Positions 21,600 through 29,167 of a DNA stretch of 33,227 bases are shown one piece after another (within the stretch, counting starts at the first letter, position 1; each line of letters opens with the position of its first letter). A program made the position numbers and the translations under genes. The notes beneath the pieces were generated by a model that was not told the origin of the DNA, did no database searches, and saw nothing but the letters and a program-made list of their open reading frames with translations. Source of the stretch: Mangrovactinospora gilvigrisea (GTDB lineage Bacteria; Actinomycetota; Actinomycetes; Streptomycetales; Streptomycetaceae); NCBI RefSeq assembly GCF_001879105.1, contig NZ_MLCF01000094.1:1-33227 (forward strand), written 5' to 3'.

Positions 21600-23969
21600 T
21601 CAGAGGACGGTGTAGCTCTCGCCCGCGGTGACGTCCAGGGTGGTGACGCCCCGTACGGCGACGCGCCCGCCGCGGGAGGCGCGGAGGACGACCCGCGTCG
21701 GAACGCCGTCGCGCCACGCGAGGTCCACCTCCAGACCGCCCCGCGCCCGCAGCCCCCGCACCGACCCCGCCCGCGCCCACGCCGACGGCAGCGCCGGCAG
21801 CAGCACCAGCTCCCCCTCGTGGCTGGCGAGCAGCATCTCCGCGATCCCCGCCGTCGCCCCCAGGTTGCCGTCCAGCTGGAACGGCGGGTGCGTGTCCCAG
21901 AGATTCGGCAGCACGCTCTCCCGCAGCAGCTGCCGCAGCATCAGATGCGCGTGGTCGCCGTCCTCCAGCCGCGCCCAGAAGTTGATCTTCCAGGCCTTGC
22001 TCCACCCCGTCCCGCCGTCCCCGCGGGCCCGCAGCGTCGCGCGGGCCGCGTCCGCCAGCTCCGGCGTCGACGCCGGCGTCACCGCGCGGCCCGGGTGGAG
22101 CGCGAAGAGCTGGGAGACGTGCCGGTGGTGGTCCTCCGGGTCGTCCCGCTCCTCCTTCCACTCCCGCAGCTGGCCCCAGTCGCCGATCCGCAGCCCCGGG
22201 TCCAGCCGCTCCCGCGCCTTCGCCACCTCCGCGACCACGGCGGCGTCCTCGCCGACCGGGCCGAGCACCGCCGCCGCCTCCGAGACGGAGTCGAACAGCT
22301 CGGCGACGATCTGCTGCGCCATCGCCGCGCCCGCGGTGAAGACGCCGTGCTCGGGGGAGTAGCTGGGGTTGGCCACCAGCGTCCCGTCCCGCGGGTCCGC
22401 GACCAGCGCCTCCAGCCAGAACTCCGCCGCCTCGCGCAGCACCGGCCAGGCCCGCTCGCGGAGGAAGGCGAGGTCGGCGGCGTCGCCGTCGCCGCCGAAG
22501 CGCCAGCGCTCCATCAGGTGGAGCGCGCACCACGCCGCGCCCTCCGGGAACCAGAAGGACGTCGCCCAGTCGTGGACCCCGGTGAAGCCGAAGGGGTTGG
22601 TCTCGTTGTGCACCACCCAGCCGCGTTCCGCCCCGAGCATCCGGCGGGCGGCGAGGCGGCCCGGCTCGCGCAGCGCGTCGACGAAGTCCACCAGCGGCGG
22701 GACCGTCTCCCGCAGGTTGGCCGTCTCGGCGAGCCAGTAGCACATCTGCAGGTTGATGTTGGTGTGGTAGTCGGCGCCCCAGGGCGGGGCGGTGGTGTCG
22801 TTCCAGACGCCCTGGAGGTGGGCCGGCAGCGAGCCCGCCCGGGACGAGGCGATCAGAAGGTAGCGGCCGTACTGGAAGAAGAGCGCCTCCAGCCGGCGGT
22901 CGGCGGCGGGCGTGCTGCCGGGGGTGCCGTACGCGGCGAGGAGCCGGTCCGTGGGAAGGTCCGGGGCCTCGCCGTCGGTGCTGTCGCCGTAGCCTTCGCC
23001 GTAGCCTTCGGCGTCGGCGTGCTGGCCGATGTCGAGCCCGACGCGGTCGAAGAGCGCGCGATGGTCGGATGTATGACGCTCCAGCAGCTCCACCCAGGAG
23101 CGCTCCGCCGCGGCCTGCACCGTCCGGGCGGCGGCCACCTCCGGGTCCTCGGGGCCGCCCGCGAAGTCCGTCGCCGCGGCGAGCAGCACCGTCACCGCGT
23201 CCGCGCCGGCGATCGACAGCCCGCCGTCCGGACGGGCCGTCAGCCGCGCGTCCCCGTCCCGGCCCTCGACGGCGACCCGCAGCGCGGCGGCGTACCGCAT
23301 CCCGTTGTCGTGCAGCGCGCCGGAGACCGCCATCGAGCCCGTCCCGGAGGCTGCCGTCCCGGAGGCCCCGGTCCCGGACGCCTCCGCCGCGCGCGTCCGG
23401 TTGTCCGGCGTCGGCAGGTCCAGCTCCATCGCCAGCGCGCCCGCCCGATCCGCGGAGACGCGCAGCGCCAGCACGCCGTCCGGATGCGAGGCGAACAGCT
23501 CCCGGACGTACCGGACGCCGCCGGACACGTACCGGACGCGGGCCACCGCCGACTCCAGGTCCAACTCGCGGCGGTAGCTGCCCGGTTCGGCGGTGTGCCC
23601 GGGGAATGCCGGGACGAGATGGCCCAGCACCTGGTGGGAGCCGTAGCCGGTGCGCGGCCGGCCGGCCAGCGCGACGGCCTGCTCCGGGTCGGCCTCGCCG
23701 TCCTCGGCGATCCGGCGGCGCAGCTCGGCGAGGGCCGCCGCGTACCCGCCGGCCTCGTCCTCGCCGGGGATGCCGTGGTCGTAGCCCTCGCGGGAGTGCG
23801 GGCCGCCGGTCCACAGGGTCTTCTCGTCGATCGCCAGGCGGTCCACGGCGACGCCGCCGAGCTGGATGGCCCCCAGCGCCCCGCCGCCCACCGGCAGCGC
23901 GCCGGACTCCCAGGCGGCCGGATCCGGATCCGCCGGGGCGTCGTACCAGAGCTTGAGGTGTTCTCCCAC
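21600..23969 (-). CDS. Glycoside hydrolase family 95 alpha-L-fucosidase
   Basis: A 789-residue GH95 enzyme that hydrolyses alpha-L-fucosides (some members also alpha-L-galactosides) with inversion. The N-terminal beta domain begins with WYDAPADPDPAAWESGALPVGGGALG; the (alpha/alpha)6 barrel carries Asn404 and Asn406 (HTNINLQM), the general acid Glu540 (SYSPEHG) and Asp700 (QLDGNLGATAGIAEM), the counterparts of the known catalytic network. NINLQM is followed by CYW where NYW is usual. There is no signal peptide, so it acts in the cytoplasm on imported oligosaccharides. Start GTG 23969 has AGGGAC 5 nt upstream. Released fucose could feed the operon at 6464-9513. Confidence 0.9.
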   Translation of the reverse strand: MGEHLKLWYDAPADPDPAAWESGALPVGGGALGAIQLGGVAVDRLAIDEKTLWTGGPHSREGYDHGIPGEDEAGGYAAALAELRRRIAEDGEADPEQAVALAGRPRTGYGSHQVLGHLVPAFPGHTAEPGSYRRELDLESAVARVRYVSGGVRYVRELFASHPDGVLALRVSADRAGALAMELDLPTPDNRTRAAEASGTGASGTAASGTGSMAVSGALHDNGMRYAAALRVAVEGRDGDARLTARPDGGLSIAGADAVTVLLAAATDFAGGPEDPEVAAARTVQAAAERSWVELLERHTSDHRALFDRVGLDIGQHADAEGYGEGYGDSTDGEAPDLPTDRLLAAYGTPGSTPAADRRLEALFFQYGRYLLIASSRAGSLPAHLQGVWNDTTAPPWGADYHTNINLQMCYWLAETANLRETVPPLVDFVDALREPGRLAARRMLGAERGWVVHNETNPFGFTGVHDWATSFWFPEGAAWCALHLMERWRFGGDGDAADLAFLRERAWPVLREAAEFWLEALVADPRDGTLVANPSYSPEHGVFTAGAAMAQQIVAELFDSVSEAAAVLGPVGEDAAVVAEVAKARERLDPGLRIGDWGQLREWKEERDDPEDHHRHVSQLFALHPGRAVTPASTPELADAARATLRARGDGGTGWSKAWKINFWARLEDGDHAHLMLRQLLRESVLPNLWDTHPPFQLDGNLGATAGIAEMLLASHEGELVLLPALPSAWARAGSVRGLRARGGLEVDLAWRDGVPTRVVLRASRGGRVAVRGVTTLDVTAGESYTVL

Positions 23970-24063
23970 GGCCCGTCCCTGCCAGAAGTCGGATGTTCCG
24001 GCGTGAGCCTATGCGGGGCGGAGGGGAACGGGAAGGTCCGCCGGGGAAGTCGGGCGGTGCGCC

Positions 24064-24528
24064 TCAGCCGGCCAGGTGCTCGCGGAGCACCTCGAGGCGG
24101 GTGCGGGCGGCGGCGGTGTGGCAGGCCCGGCCGTTCTTCGTCAGGGCGACGAAGACCCCGCGGCGGTCGAACTCGCAGAGCACCCGCTCGACGAGGCCGG
24201 ACTTCTCCAGCCGGGCCACCGTGCGGGAGAGCGCGCTCTGGCTGAGGTGGATGTGCTCGCCGATCTCCTGGATGCGCATGCCGGCCTCGGTGCAGCCCTC
24301 CATGCCGGAGGGGTGCGAGTTCTCGGCGAGGCGGTCGAGGACCTCGAAGTCGCTCATGGTGATGCCGTGTTCGGCGTGCAGCTCGCGGTCGAGCGCCAGG
24401 GCGATGCCGCTGTAGCAGGAGAGCAGCGAGCGCCACCGCTCCACCAGGGCGCCGTCCGACGATCCGGGGGCGGTTCCGGTCGCCGTGCCGCGCCGCTGCG
24501 CCGACTTCTCCTGGTCCTGCGTCTTCAT
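24064..24528 (-). CDS. MarR-family transcriptional regulator
   Basis: A 154-residue MarR repressor. The wHTH is at residues 86-128: RIQEIGEHIHLSQSALSRTVARLEKSGLVER, then a wing with the family pattern DRRG (121-124). Four cysteines (38, 79, 118, 136) are present, two of them at or near the DNA-binding domain, so redox sensing is conceivable. It is divergent from the MFS pump at 24615 with an 86-bp AT-rich control region containing inverted repeats; it most likely represses the pump and itself. It is also upstream of GH95 in the same direction, with a 94-bp gap. Confidence 0.9.
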   Translation of the reverse strand: MKTQDQEKSAQRRGTATGTAPGSSDGALVERWRSLLSCYSGIALALDRELHAEHGITMSDFEVLDRLAENSHPSGMEGCTEAGMRIQEIGEHIHLSQSALSRTVARLEKSGLVERVLCEFDRRGVFVALTKNGRACHTAAARTRLEVLREHLAG

Positions 24529-24550
24529 GCCCGCACCCTAGCGCGCACGT

Positions 24551-24602
24551 TACATCTATGCAAACAAATATTATGCGTGGACATTAGATGCGGACGCATG
24601 TA
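24551..24602. promoter_or_regulatory. MarR operator candidates between marR-like gene and MFS pump
   Basis: The inverted repeat ATGCGT (24573-24578) / ACGCAT (24594-24599) covers the pump's -35 and spacer. A second inverted pair, CATCTA (24553-24558) and TAGATG (24585-24590), and an outer pair TACAT / ATGTA (24551-24555, 24598-24602) nest around it. This is the most AT-rich stretch in the area, as expected for MarR operators. Confidence 0.5.
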
Positions 24603-24606
24603 GTGT
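24578..24606 (+). promoter_or_regulatory. MFS pump promoter, leaderless geometry
   Basis: TGGACA (-35, 24578-24583), a 17-nt spacer and TAGTGT (-10, 24601-24606). The -10 ends 8 nt before ATG 24615, so transcription should begin at or within about two bases of the start codon. No Shine-Dalgarno sequence is present. Confidence 0.55.
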
Positions 24607-24614
24607 CCTCGTCC

Positions 24615-26087
24615 ATGACCGCTACGGAGAACCTCGCCGCCGCCACGGCCGGCGAGCGCGCCATATCGCCGCCACCGGCAGACCACCGCCCCGCCGCCGC
24701 CCAGCGCTGGACGCCCAAGCTGTGGGGCATCCTCGCCGTGCTGTGCGTGGTGCTCTTCCTGGACGGCCTCGACGTCTCCATGGTCGGCGTCGCCCTCCCG
24801 TCCATCGGCACCGAACTCCACCTCTCCACCACCTCCCTGCAGTGGGTGGTCAACGGCTACGTCCTCGGCTACGGCGGCCTGCTGATGCTCGGCGGGCGCA
24901 CCGCCGACCTGCTCGGCCGGCGCAAGGTCTTCCTCATCGCCGTCACCGCGTTCGCCGTGGCGTCGCTGATCGGCGGGCTCGTCGACAGCGGGCCGCTGCT
25001 CATCGCCACCCGCTTCGCCAAGGGCCTGGCCGCGGCCTTCACCGCGCCCACCGCGCTCTCCATCCTCACCACCACCTTCCACGAGGGGCCGGCCCGCAAC
25101 AGGGCGCTCTCCGTCTTCTCGCTCTTCGGGGCGTCGGGCTACTCCTCCGGGCTCATCCTCGGCGGGCTGCTCACCAACTTCGGCTGGCGCTGGACGTTCC
25201 TGACCCCGGTGCCGCTGGCCGTCGCCGCCGTCGTCGCCGGGTACTTCCTGCTGCCCAAGCACGCGCCGGAGGAGCACGGCGGGCACGACCTGGCCGGCGC
25301 CGCGACGCTGACGGGCGGCATGCTGCTCGCCGTCTACACGGTGGTCTCCGCCTCCGGCAACGGCTGGACGTCGCCGCTCACGCTGGGCGGGTTCGCACTC
25401 GCCGCGCTGCTGCTGGCCGCGTTCGTCGTCATCGAGAACCGGCTGAAGCACCCGCTGGTGCGGCTGAGCATCCTCAAGGTCGGCACGGTGGTGCGGGCCA
25501 ACCTGAGCGTCATCGCGCTCTTCGGCTCCTACATGAGCTTCCAGTTCATGATGACGCTGTATCTCCAGGACGTGTTGGGCTGGTCGCCGCTGAAGATGGC
25601 GATGGCCCTCCTCCCGGCCGGCATCCTGGTGGTCGTCGCCTCCCCCATCACCGGCAACCTGATCAACCGGTTCGGCACCGCGCCGCTGATCCTGTCGGCG
25701 ATGGCCTCCCTCAGCCTGGGCTACGTCTGGTTCCTGATCAGTTCCGGCACCGCGCCCGGCTACTGGTCGGCGGTCTTCCCGACGATGATCCTGCTGGGCG
25801 GCGGCTTCGCCTTCGGGTTCAGCTCGATCATGTCGCAGGCCACCGAGGGCATCGACGACAGCGAGCAGGGCCTGGCCTCCGGCCTGGTGCAGACCTCCGG
25901 CCAGGTGGGCGCGGCCCTGGTGCTGGCCGTGGTGACGGCCCTGCTGGGCGGCGCGTCCGGCGGCCACGACTTCTCCGGCTTCCGCCCCGGCATCAACCTG
26001 GTGACGGGGGTGGGCCTGGCGGGCCTGCTGCTGAACGTGGTCCCGATGATCGCGGCCTACCGCCGCCGGGGGCGCGCGCTGCGCTGA
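24615..26087 (+). CDS. MFS drug efflux transporter, DHA2 (14-TMS) family
   Basis: A 490-residue drug:H+ antiporter of the EmrB/QacA type. Motif D1 appears as LDGLDVSMVGVALPSI (49-64), motif A as GGRTADLLGRRKVF (93-106) and a motif C-like GASGYSSGLILGG in TM5. About 14 hydrophobic helices follow a 33-residue cytoplasmic N-terminus. Start ATG 24615 fits promoter geometry; a longer frame from 24588 would place the start inside the promoter. Divergence from a MarR regulator suggests drug- or phenolic-inducible efflux. Substrate unknown. Confidence 0.9.
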   Translation: MTATENLAAATAGERAISPPPADHRPAAAQRWTPKLWGILAVLCVVLFLDGLDVSMVGVALPSIGTELHLSTTSLQWVVNGYVLGYGGLLMLGGRTADLLGRRKVFLIAVTAFAVASLIGGLVDSGPLLIATRFAKGLAAAFTAPTALSILTTTFHEGPARNRALSVFSLFGASGYSSGLILGGLLTNFGWRWTFLTPVPLAVAAVVAGYFLLPKHAPEEHGGHDLAGAATLTGGMLLAVYTVVSASGNGWTSPLTLGGFALAALLLAAFVVIENRLKHPLVRLSILKVGTVVRANLSVIALFGSYMSFQFMMTLYLQDVLGWSPLKMAMALLPAGILVVVASPITGNLINRFGTAPLILSAMASLSLGYVWFLISSGTAPGYWSAVFPTMILLGGGFAFGFSSIMSQATEGIDDSEQGLASGLVQTSGQVGAALVLAVVTALLGGASGGHDFSGFRPGINLVTGVGLAGLLLNVVPMIAAYRRRGRALR

Positions 26088-26108
26088 CGGTCCGTCGGGT
26101 ACGGCCGC

Positions 26109-26148
26109 GGGCCGGCGTCCTCCCTCTGCTCGGGGAGGACGCCGGCCC
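26109..26148. terminator. Strong terminator after the MFS pump
   Basis: A perfect 16-bp stem (26109-26124 and 26133-26148; left arm GGGCCGGCGTCCTCCC) with loop TCTGCTCG, 22 bp after the pump stop. It is the strongest simple hairpin noticed in the window. Confidence 0.85.
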
Positions 26149-26502
26149 GGGTGCGTCAGCGGGGGGCGTGAGGCCTTCTGGAGCCCGCTGCAGCGGGTGG
26201 CCCCTTCGCGGCTGTCCAAGTTTTCCTGGAGACCATCGTGCGCCGTCCCCAGCGGGTCCCCGGTCCTGGTGAAGATGGGATGAGGCGCCGAAGCATCGCT
26301 TCTAGTGCGTTATGTGCCGTCCCCTGACGCTGATCCGAGGCACCCGAGGCACGCACAGCGCACACAGCGCACACAGCGGCGGGATGGAGGGAAGCCCCGG
26401 CCGCCCGCCGCGGGCATGGCAACGATCGGCGGACGTCCGAACGGGACCGAGGGGGCAGGAGCCCTTCGTGCACCGGGCCCCGTGCGTGCCCGCGGCAGGT
26501 GC
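26149..26502. other. Gene-free stretch with lower GC and short repeats
   Basis: No convincing gene. It holds a 14-bp palindrome CCCGCTGCAGCGGG (26184-26197) and a 9-nt periodic array (26335-26377). Base composition is lower in G+C around 26215-26320 than in flanking genes, and codons in the open minus-strand frame are atypical. This may be decayed foreign DNA, but I recognise no transposase remnant or terminal inverted repeats. Confidence 0.4.
26335..26377. repeat. 9-nt periodic array
   Basis: Two copies of CCGAGGCAC (26335-26343, 26344-26352) run directly into about 2.8 copies of GCACACAGC (26353-26377), keeping a 9-nt period. It lies downstream of the gene at 26503-27012. Confidence 0.75.
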
Positions 26503-27012
26503 CTACGTGGCGTCGGCAAGAGCGGCACCAGCCGCTTGGAGTCGTGCGAACTCCTGCTCGGGAAAGGGGTAGCGCCAGTAGGGTCCGAACCTGGGGCGGT
26601 CGTGGTTGACGTAACCGGCCCGGGCTGCGCCGAAGGCTTCGGTGAAGGCTCGGACCAGCGCCGGCAGTGTGGTGGTCGCGGTGAACAGGGCCGGGCCGCG
26701 GCGGGGTGTCCACGTGCCTGGGGTGTGGTTGAGGGAGGTGTCGAGCCAGTCGTCGGCGAAGGGGTGGACCGCGATGCCGGCCTGGCCGCGCCAGCCGTGG
26801 CTGAGGTCGATGAAGTGCCCGCGGGGTTCGGAGGGCCATCGGGCACCGGTGTCGGGGACACCCTCGGCCAGCAGTCGCACGGCCTGGATCAGCGCGTGCA
26901 CGGCGTCGGGCTCCAGGCCGTCGAGGTCGGTCGTGGAGATCTCGCAGGCGCTGGTGTCGGTCTCCAGCGTGAGCGTCATCCCCTCCGGAGGGGAGAGTGT
27001 GACGGCGAACAA
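26503..27012 (-). CDS. Uncharacterised protein, second gene of a two-gene cassette
   Basis: A 169-residue protein I do not recognise. It has normal actinomycete codon use, an acidic first half (LETDTSACEISTTDLDGLEPD) and many aromatics (HFIDLSHGWR; HPFADDWLDTS; FGPYWRYPFPEQEF). No signal peptide or membrane segment is seen. Start TTG 27012 is chosen for GGAGG placed 5 nt upstream; ATG 26979 follows a GGAGGGG that is too close, and GTG 27072 would overlap the preceding gene. It begins 20 bp after the stop of the small gene upstream, so they are likely co-translated. A small acidic partner behind a small gene would fit a toxin/immunity pair, but nothing in the sequence proves it. Confidence 0.6.
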   Translation of the reverse strand: MFAVTLSPPEGMTLTLETDTSACEISTTDLDGLEPDAVHALIQAVRLLAEGVPDTGARWPSEPRGHFIDLSHGWRGQAGIAVHPFADDWLDTSLNHTPGTWTPRRGPALFTATTTLPALVRAFTEAFGAARAGYVNHDRPRFGPYWRYPFPEQEFARLQAAGAALADAT

Positions 27013-27032
27013 GGCGGCCTCCGGGGTGCGGG

Positions 27033-27284
27033 TCAGTGCGGGCGGTGCCGCTCGTCCAGGGGGCGGTCGCACAGGGCCCAGTTGTTGTCCGGCCGTCCGG
27101 TGCTGGTGCGCGGCATGTCGGTGTAGGCGGTGACGATGTCGTGTGAGGCATTGTCATCGACGAACCATCCGTGGCCGTGGTCGTTGGTGAAGCGGCGTGC
27201 CGTCTTGTCGGGGCTGGAGCCGGGCTGCTCGAAGAGGCCGCTGACGGCGATTCTGTCCATGCAGCCGAGAAACTGGTTGGCCAC
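27033..27284 (-). CDS. Uncharacterised small protein, first gene of a two-gene cassette
   Basis: An 83-residue protein from GTG 27284 (or 75 residues from ATG 27260). The central part looks coding (SSPDKTARRFTNDHGHG, DDNASHDIVTAYTDMP) and is rich in Asp, His and Arg. It resembles the C-terminal piece of a larger protein more than a complete one, but I cannot name the family. The same frame is open without a stop back to the kinase stop at 27414, though codons at 27285-27325 are atypical. A weak AGGA lies 11 nt before GTG 27284. Confidence 0.45.
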   Translation of the reverse strand: MANQFLGCMDRIAVSGLFEQPGSSPDKTARRFTNDHGHGWFVDDNASHDIVTAYTDMPRTSTGRPDNNWALCDRPLDERHRPH

Positions 27285-27299
27285 TTGTGGGACTGTCCT

Positions 27300-27339
27300 G
27301 ATCTTGGGTCTTCCAAGAATCAGAGACTTCCGCAGGAAG
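27300..27339. promoter_or_regulatory. Two inverted repeats between kinase and small cassette
   Basis: CTTGG-GTCTT-CCAAG (27303-27317, extended by GAT/ATC at the edges) and CTTCC-GCA-GGAAG (27327-27339) sit side by side in an AT-richer island just upstream of GTG 27284. They could be an operator pair for the cassette or the kinase terminator. Confidence 0.35.
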
Positions 27340-27413
27340 GGCAGGCACGCCCGGCCGCCGCGCCGCTCATCCAGCGCCCGGCTGCCGATCTCCTCGGCGC
27401 GCCCCGCCCGGGA

Positions 27414-29063
27414 TCAGCCGGGCGTGAAGCTGCGTTCCGCGGCCGTGTAGTAGCGGCGCCCTGCGTCGGCCTGCGCGAGTGGGGCGGACACCCAGACGTC
27501 GTACTGGGTGCCGCCGTGGCTCCAGGACAGATCCAGGGTGTGGCGGGGGCCGTCGCCGTCGCCGTTCCAGGTGAACTCCCAGAGCGCGGCCGGATCCCCG
27601 CGGTGCTCGGTCGCTGTGACCGTGCCGCCGCGGTAGCCGGGGTAGGCGCCATGGGGGCCGTCCGCCGCGGCCGCCTCGGCCCGCATCTCGGCGAGCGGCC
27701 CGTCGGCCGGGGCCGGGTTCTTGGTCATGATGCCCAGGCGGAAGCGCCTTCCGGCGGAGTAGTAGAACACTCGCGGCGGCTCGTCGCTGCGGGTGAAGCC
27801 GTCCGGGACGTCCAGGGCGAAGCCGCGCGGATCCTCGACCTGGTGGAAGCCGGTGGAGGCGGACGCAGACGGGGACGCGGACGGGAACGGGGACGCGGAG
27901 GCAGGCGCGGGCGCCGTCACCGTCGGGGAGGCCGCGGTACGGGAGGCGGGCGTCGTGGACGCGGGCAGGTGCCCGCCGCCCCGGCCCTCGGTCATCAGGA
28001 CGGCCCCGGCGCCCGCACCGGCCAGAGCGAGCGCCCCGGCTGCGGCGAGGACGACCGTCAGACCACGCCGGCGGCGCCGCGGTCCCGCGGGACCGCGTAA
28101 ACCCGGACCGCTCTGCTCGGTTGCGGGAGGCCCCGCGGGCGGAGTCTCCGGCGGGGCGGGCGCCGGCCGTGCCGCGGCGGCGGCGCCGGCCCGTGCTCCG
28201 GACCCGCGCTCCTCCGCCACGGCGCGCAGCTCCCGCTCGGCCTCGGCCGCGTCGGGCCGGGCCGTCGTGTCCCGGTCCAGCAGCCGCGCCAGCAGCGGCA
28301 TCAACTCCCCGGCCGTCTCCGGAAGGACCAGCGGCTGCAGCGCGACCGCGTGAAGCACGGCGGCCACCGAGTTCCGCCGGAACGGCGACGCGTCGCCCGT
28401 CACCGCGGCCCAGAGCAGCACCCCCAGCGACCACAGATCAGAGGCGGGATCCTCCTCGCGCCCTCCCGACATCCGCTCCGGCGCCATGTACTCCAGCGAG
28501 CCGACGAGTTGGCCCGTCGAGGTGAGGGTGGTCCCGTCCACCGGGCGGGCGATCCCGAAGTCGGTCAGCACGACCCGGCCCGTGCCGGCCTCCAGCAGCA
28601 CGTTCCCCGGCTTGACGTCGCGGTGCAGCACGCCGCCCGCGTGGGCAGCGGCCAGCGCGGCGGCCAGCTCGGCGCCGACGCGGGCCGCGTCGCGCGGGGA
28701 CAGCGGCCCCTCCTCGTGCAGCGCCTCGGCGAGGGAACGGCCTTCGACGAGTTCCATGACGATCCAGGGCCTGCCGTCCTCCTCCACCACGTCGTGCACG
28801 ACGACGATCCGCGGGTGCGTCAGGCGGGCGGCCGTGCGCGCCTCGCGCAGCACGCGTTCGCGTCTCTCGGCGCGCTCCGCGTGCCCGCTCCCCGCATCGA
28901 CGAGGACCTCCTTGACCGCCACGGACCGGTCCAGGAGGAGATCCACCGCCCGCCACACCGTCCCCATACCGCCCTGCCCGAGACGTCCTTCGAGCCGGTA
29001 CCGCCCCGCGAGGACGCGCCGCGGCGCCCCGTCCACACTCGTCCCTGCCCCGTCCGTCGTCAC
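27414..29063 (-). CDS. PknB-like Ser/Thr protein kinase with extracytoplasmic sensor domain
   Basis: A 549-residue Hanks-type kinase. The glycine loop GQGGMGTVW (29-37), Lys51 (VAVKEV), HRDVKPGN (147-154, Asp149), DFG (168-170) and APE (194-196) are all intact. A Pro/Ala linker reaches a transmembrane helix at about 335-357; the outer domain (about 400-549) starts with FALDVPDGF, a fold common in actinobacterial kinases, and has no PASTA repeats. GTG 29063 is chosen because it precedes the kinase fold closely; the frame is open further up. The outer domain likely senses a cell-surface signal. It stands alone, without an adjacent phosphatase. Confidence 0.92.
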   Translation of the reverse strand: MTTDGAGTSVDGAPRRVLAGRYRLEGRLGQGGMGTVWRAVDLLLDRSVAVKEVLVDAGSGHAERAERRERVLREARTAARLTHPRIVVVHDVVEEDGRPWIVMELVEGRSLAEALHEEGPLSPRDAARVGAELAAALAAAHAGGVLHRDVKPGNVLLEAGTGRVVLTDFGIARPVDGTTLTSTGQLVGSLEYMAPERMSGGREEDPASDLWSLGVLLWAAVTGDASPFRRNSVAAVLHAVALQPLVLPETAGELMPLLARLLDRDTTARPDAAEAERELRAVAEERGSGARAGAAAAARPAPAPPETPPAGPPATEQSGPGLRGPAGPRRRRRGLTVVLAAAGALALAGAGAGAVLMTEGRGGGHLPASTTPASRTAASPTVTAPAPASASPFPSASPSASASTGFHQVEDPRGFALDVPDGFTRSDEPPRVFYYSAGRRFRLGIMTKNPAPADGPLAEMRAEAAAADGPHGAYPGYRGGTVTATEHRGDPAALWEFTWNGDGDGPRHTLDLSWSHGGTQYDVWVSAPLAQADAGRRYYTAAERSFTPG

Positions 29064-29167
29064 GCGGCCAGCGTATCGACCACACCCGGCCCCGGCTGGG
29101 GGAGTCGCTGGTCCGGGCGGCGGTGCTCGAAGTCGGAGCGGAGCGCGCCGCGCTGACGGCCCGTTCG

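Noticed and set aside
26156..27316. Long minus-strand frame across the small cassette and intergenic region
   Set aside because: Atypical codons and low-complexity Pro/Arg/Ala content; the other frame at 26503-27012 has proper codon use and a ribosome site.
27130..27450. Plus-strand frame possibly encoding a transposase fragment
   Set aside because: No DDE or HTH motif and no terminal inverted repeats; no insertion sequence can be supported.
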